Shown here in pieces: positions 63,320 to 64,000 of a DNA stretch of 64,000 bases (position 1 is its first letter; every line of letters begins with the position of its first letter). Location: contig OU612068.1 of assembly GCA_914767715.1 (NCBI GenBank), forward strand, positions 10,974,001 to 11,038,000. The letters are read 5' to 3'. The stretch comes from Membranipora membranacea (taxonomy: Eukaryota; Bryozoa; Gymnolaemata; Cheilostomatida; Membraniporidae). A program made the translations under genes and the position numbers. The notes below the pieces were generated by a model that saw only the letters and a program-made list of their open reading frames with translations, made no database searches and was not told the DNA's origin.

Positions 63320-64000
63320 ATATTGGAATCCTCTGATTAACTGAGGGGTAATTACGCTGACTTAAAATTTACAAAAATATACCAAGGGAGGGTATCACGC
63401 TTTTTTTTCGCTCCGGTCAAAAAATAGATTTGCTTCTAACCTACTTCATGAGGAGGAGCAACTCCTGCTTGTCTCAAATCTGAAATCCGTTTGGCTCTGC
63501 GGCTTCTTGTTCTCTGTCAGCGTCCGTTTTAATGACGCTCACTTTTGCTATAAAAAAACATGCCAAACGGCAGCATCAAAAAATTAAATCCCTCTTCGAT
63601 TCTTATCAAACTCCAACCTGTTCAAGCCCTTATTGGCCTCATTCAAAACGCAGAATATTGGAATCCTCTGATTAACTGAGGGGTAATTACGCTGACTTGA
63701 AATTTACAAAAATATACCAAGGGAGGGTATCACGCTTTTTTTTCGCTCCGGTCAAAAAATAGATTTGCTTCTAACCTACTTCATGAGGAGGAGCAACTCC
63801 TGCTTGTCTCAAATCTGAAATCCGTTTGGCTCTGCGGCTTCTTGTTCTCTGTCAGCGTCCGTTTTAATGACGCTCACTTTTGCTATAAAAAAACATGCCA
63901 AACGGCAGCATCAAAAAATTAAATCCCTCTTCGATTCTTATCAAACTCCAACCAGTTCAAGCCCTTATTGGCCTCATTCAAAACGCAGAATATTGGAATC
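63320..64000 (+). repeat. Start of a further higher-order copy, cut by the window edge
   Basis: CTTAAAATTT at 63361 and CAACCTGTTC near 63616 show that another copy begins here. Two units are complete (63320-63989) and 11 bases of the next follow. The array clearly continues beyond the window, as it does at base 1. Confidence 0.85.

Larger units (their letters stand above)
1..64000 (+). repeat. 335-bp satellite DNA array, 191 complete tandem units
   Basis: The same 335-bp unit repeats head to tail over the whole window with no interruption and no change of orientation. Unit starts were checked across the array (for example 1, 336, 671, 4356, 14401, 18090, 24792, 39196, 45563, 48245, 63990) and stay within about 5 bp of an exact 335-bp ladder. 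Units differ by single substitutions and by 1-4 bp indels, mostly in a T8 tract and an A7 tract. The consensus is about 40.6 % GC, with more C than G on this strand (79 C, 57 G). No unique sequence, transposon or gene lies inside. Such arrays are typical of eukaryotic heterochromatin; centromeric, subtelomeric or B/sex-chromosome location cannot be told apart here. The satellite family is not one I recognise. Confidence 0.99.

Noticed and set aside
1-64000. CRISPR array
   Set aside because: The repeat is 335 bp, units abut directly, and there are no unique spacers or cas genes.
1-64000. rRNA, tRNA or other structured RNA gene repeated in tandem
   Set aside because: No conserved rRNA segments and no cloverleaf or acceptor-stem pairing can be found. 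The A/B-box resemblance alone does not make a tRNA.
1-64000. Transposable element or insertion with terminal repeats
   Set aside because: Unit spacing never departs from the 335-bp ladder by more than a few bases, so nothing is inserted.
63990-64000. Array boundary at the window end
   Set aside because: The last 11 bases are the ordinary start of another unit. The window is simply cut.

Overview
The whole window is one uninterrupted satellite-DNA array. A unit of 335 bp (about 40.6 % GC, counted by hand on the consensus) is repeated head to tail, always in the same orientation, from base 1 to base 64000. The first unit is bases 1-335 and the last complete one ends at 63989, giving 191 complete units plus 11 bases. 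Their lengths sum to only about 4 bp more than 191 x 335. There is therefore no room for an inserted gene, transposon or unique spacer, and I see none. No protein-coding gene, rRNA, tRNA or CRISPR array is supportable. 335 is not a multiple of three, the consensus has stops in the frame that gives the longest reads, and every open stretch is the same satellite read where an indel or substitution happens to remove a stop.

An array of this size and regularity indicates a eukaryotic chromosome, plausibly centromeric, pericentromeric, subtelomeric or sex/B-chromosome heterochromatin, assembled from long reads. I do not recognise the family and cannot name the species.

The unit has internal structure. 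Positions 30-78 and 211-259 align without gaps at 33 of 49 bases (offset 181), so the 335-bp unit appears to descend from a dimer of a ~154-181 bp element, about one nucleosome each. Positions 161-254 hold a nested inverted repeat: a perfect 9-bp outer stem (168-176 with 243-251) around a perfect 6-bp inner stem (200-205 with 215-220). Several smaller stems lie elsewhere in the unit.

Above the unit there are several higher-order layers, followed here by rare shared variants. (a) 1-4020: diverse units with an 8-unit duplication. (b) 4021-8705: a ~3.0-kb block followed by a two-unit-shorter copy. (c) 11389-29146: a 20-unit (6.70-kb) higher-order repeat with copies starting at 11389, 18090 and 24792, the last cut to 13 units. 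Related markers also occur at 1341 and 29147. (d) 14401-46569: a three-unit cassette recurring at irregular spacing, settling to a 10-unit (3.35-kb) period at 42212-48914. (e) 48580 onward: a 16-unit (5,360-bp) repeat. (f) 56620 to the end: alternating 7-, 6- and 7-unit repeats (2,345, 2,010 and 2,345 bp). Private mutations and indels are common on the left and rare on the right, where many units match the consensus exactly. This fits ongoing homogenisation by unequal exchange, most recent towards the right edge.
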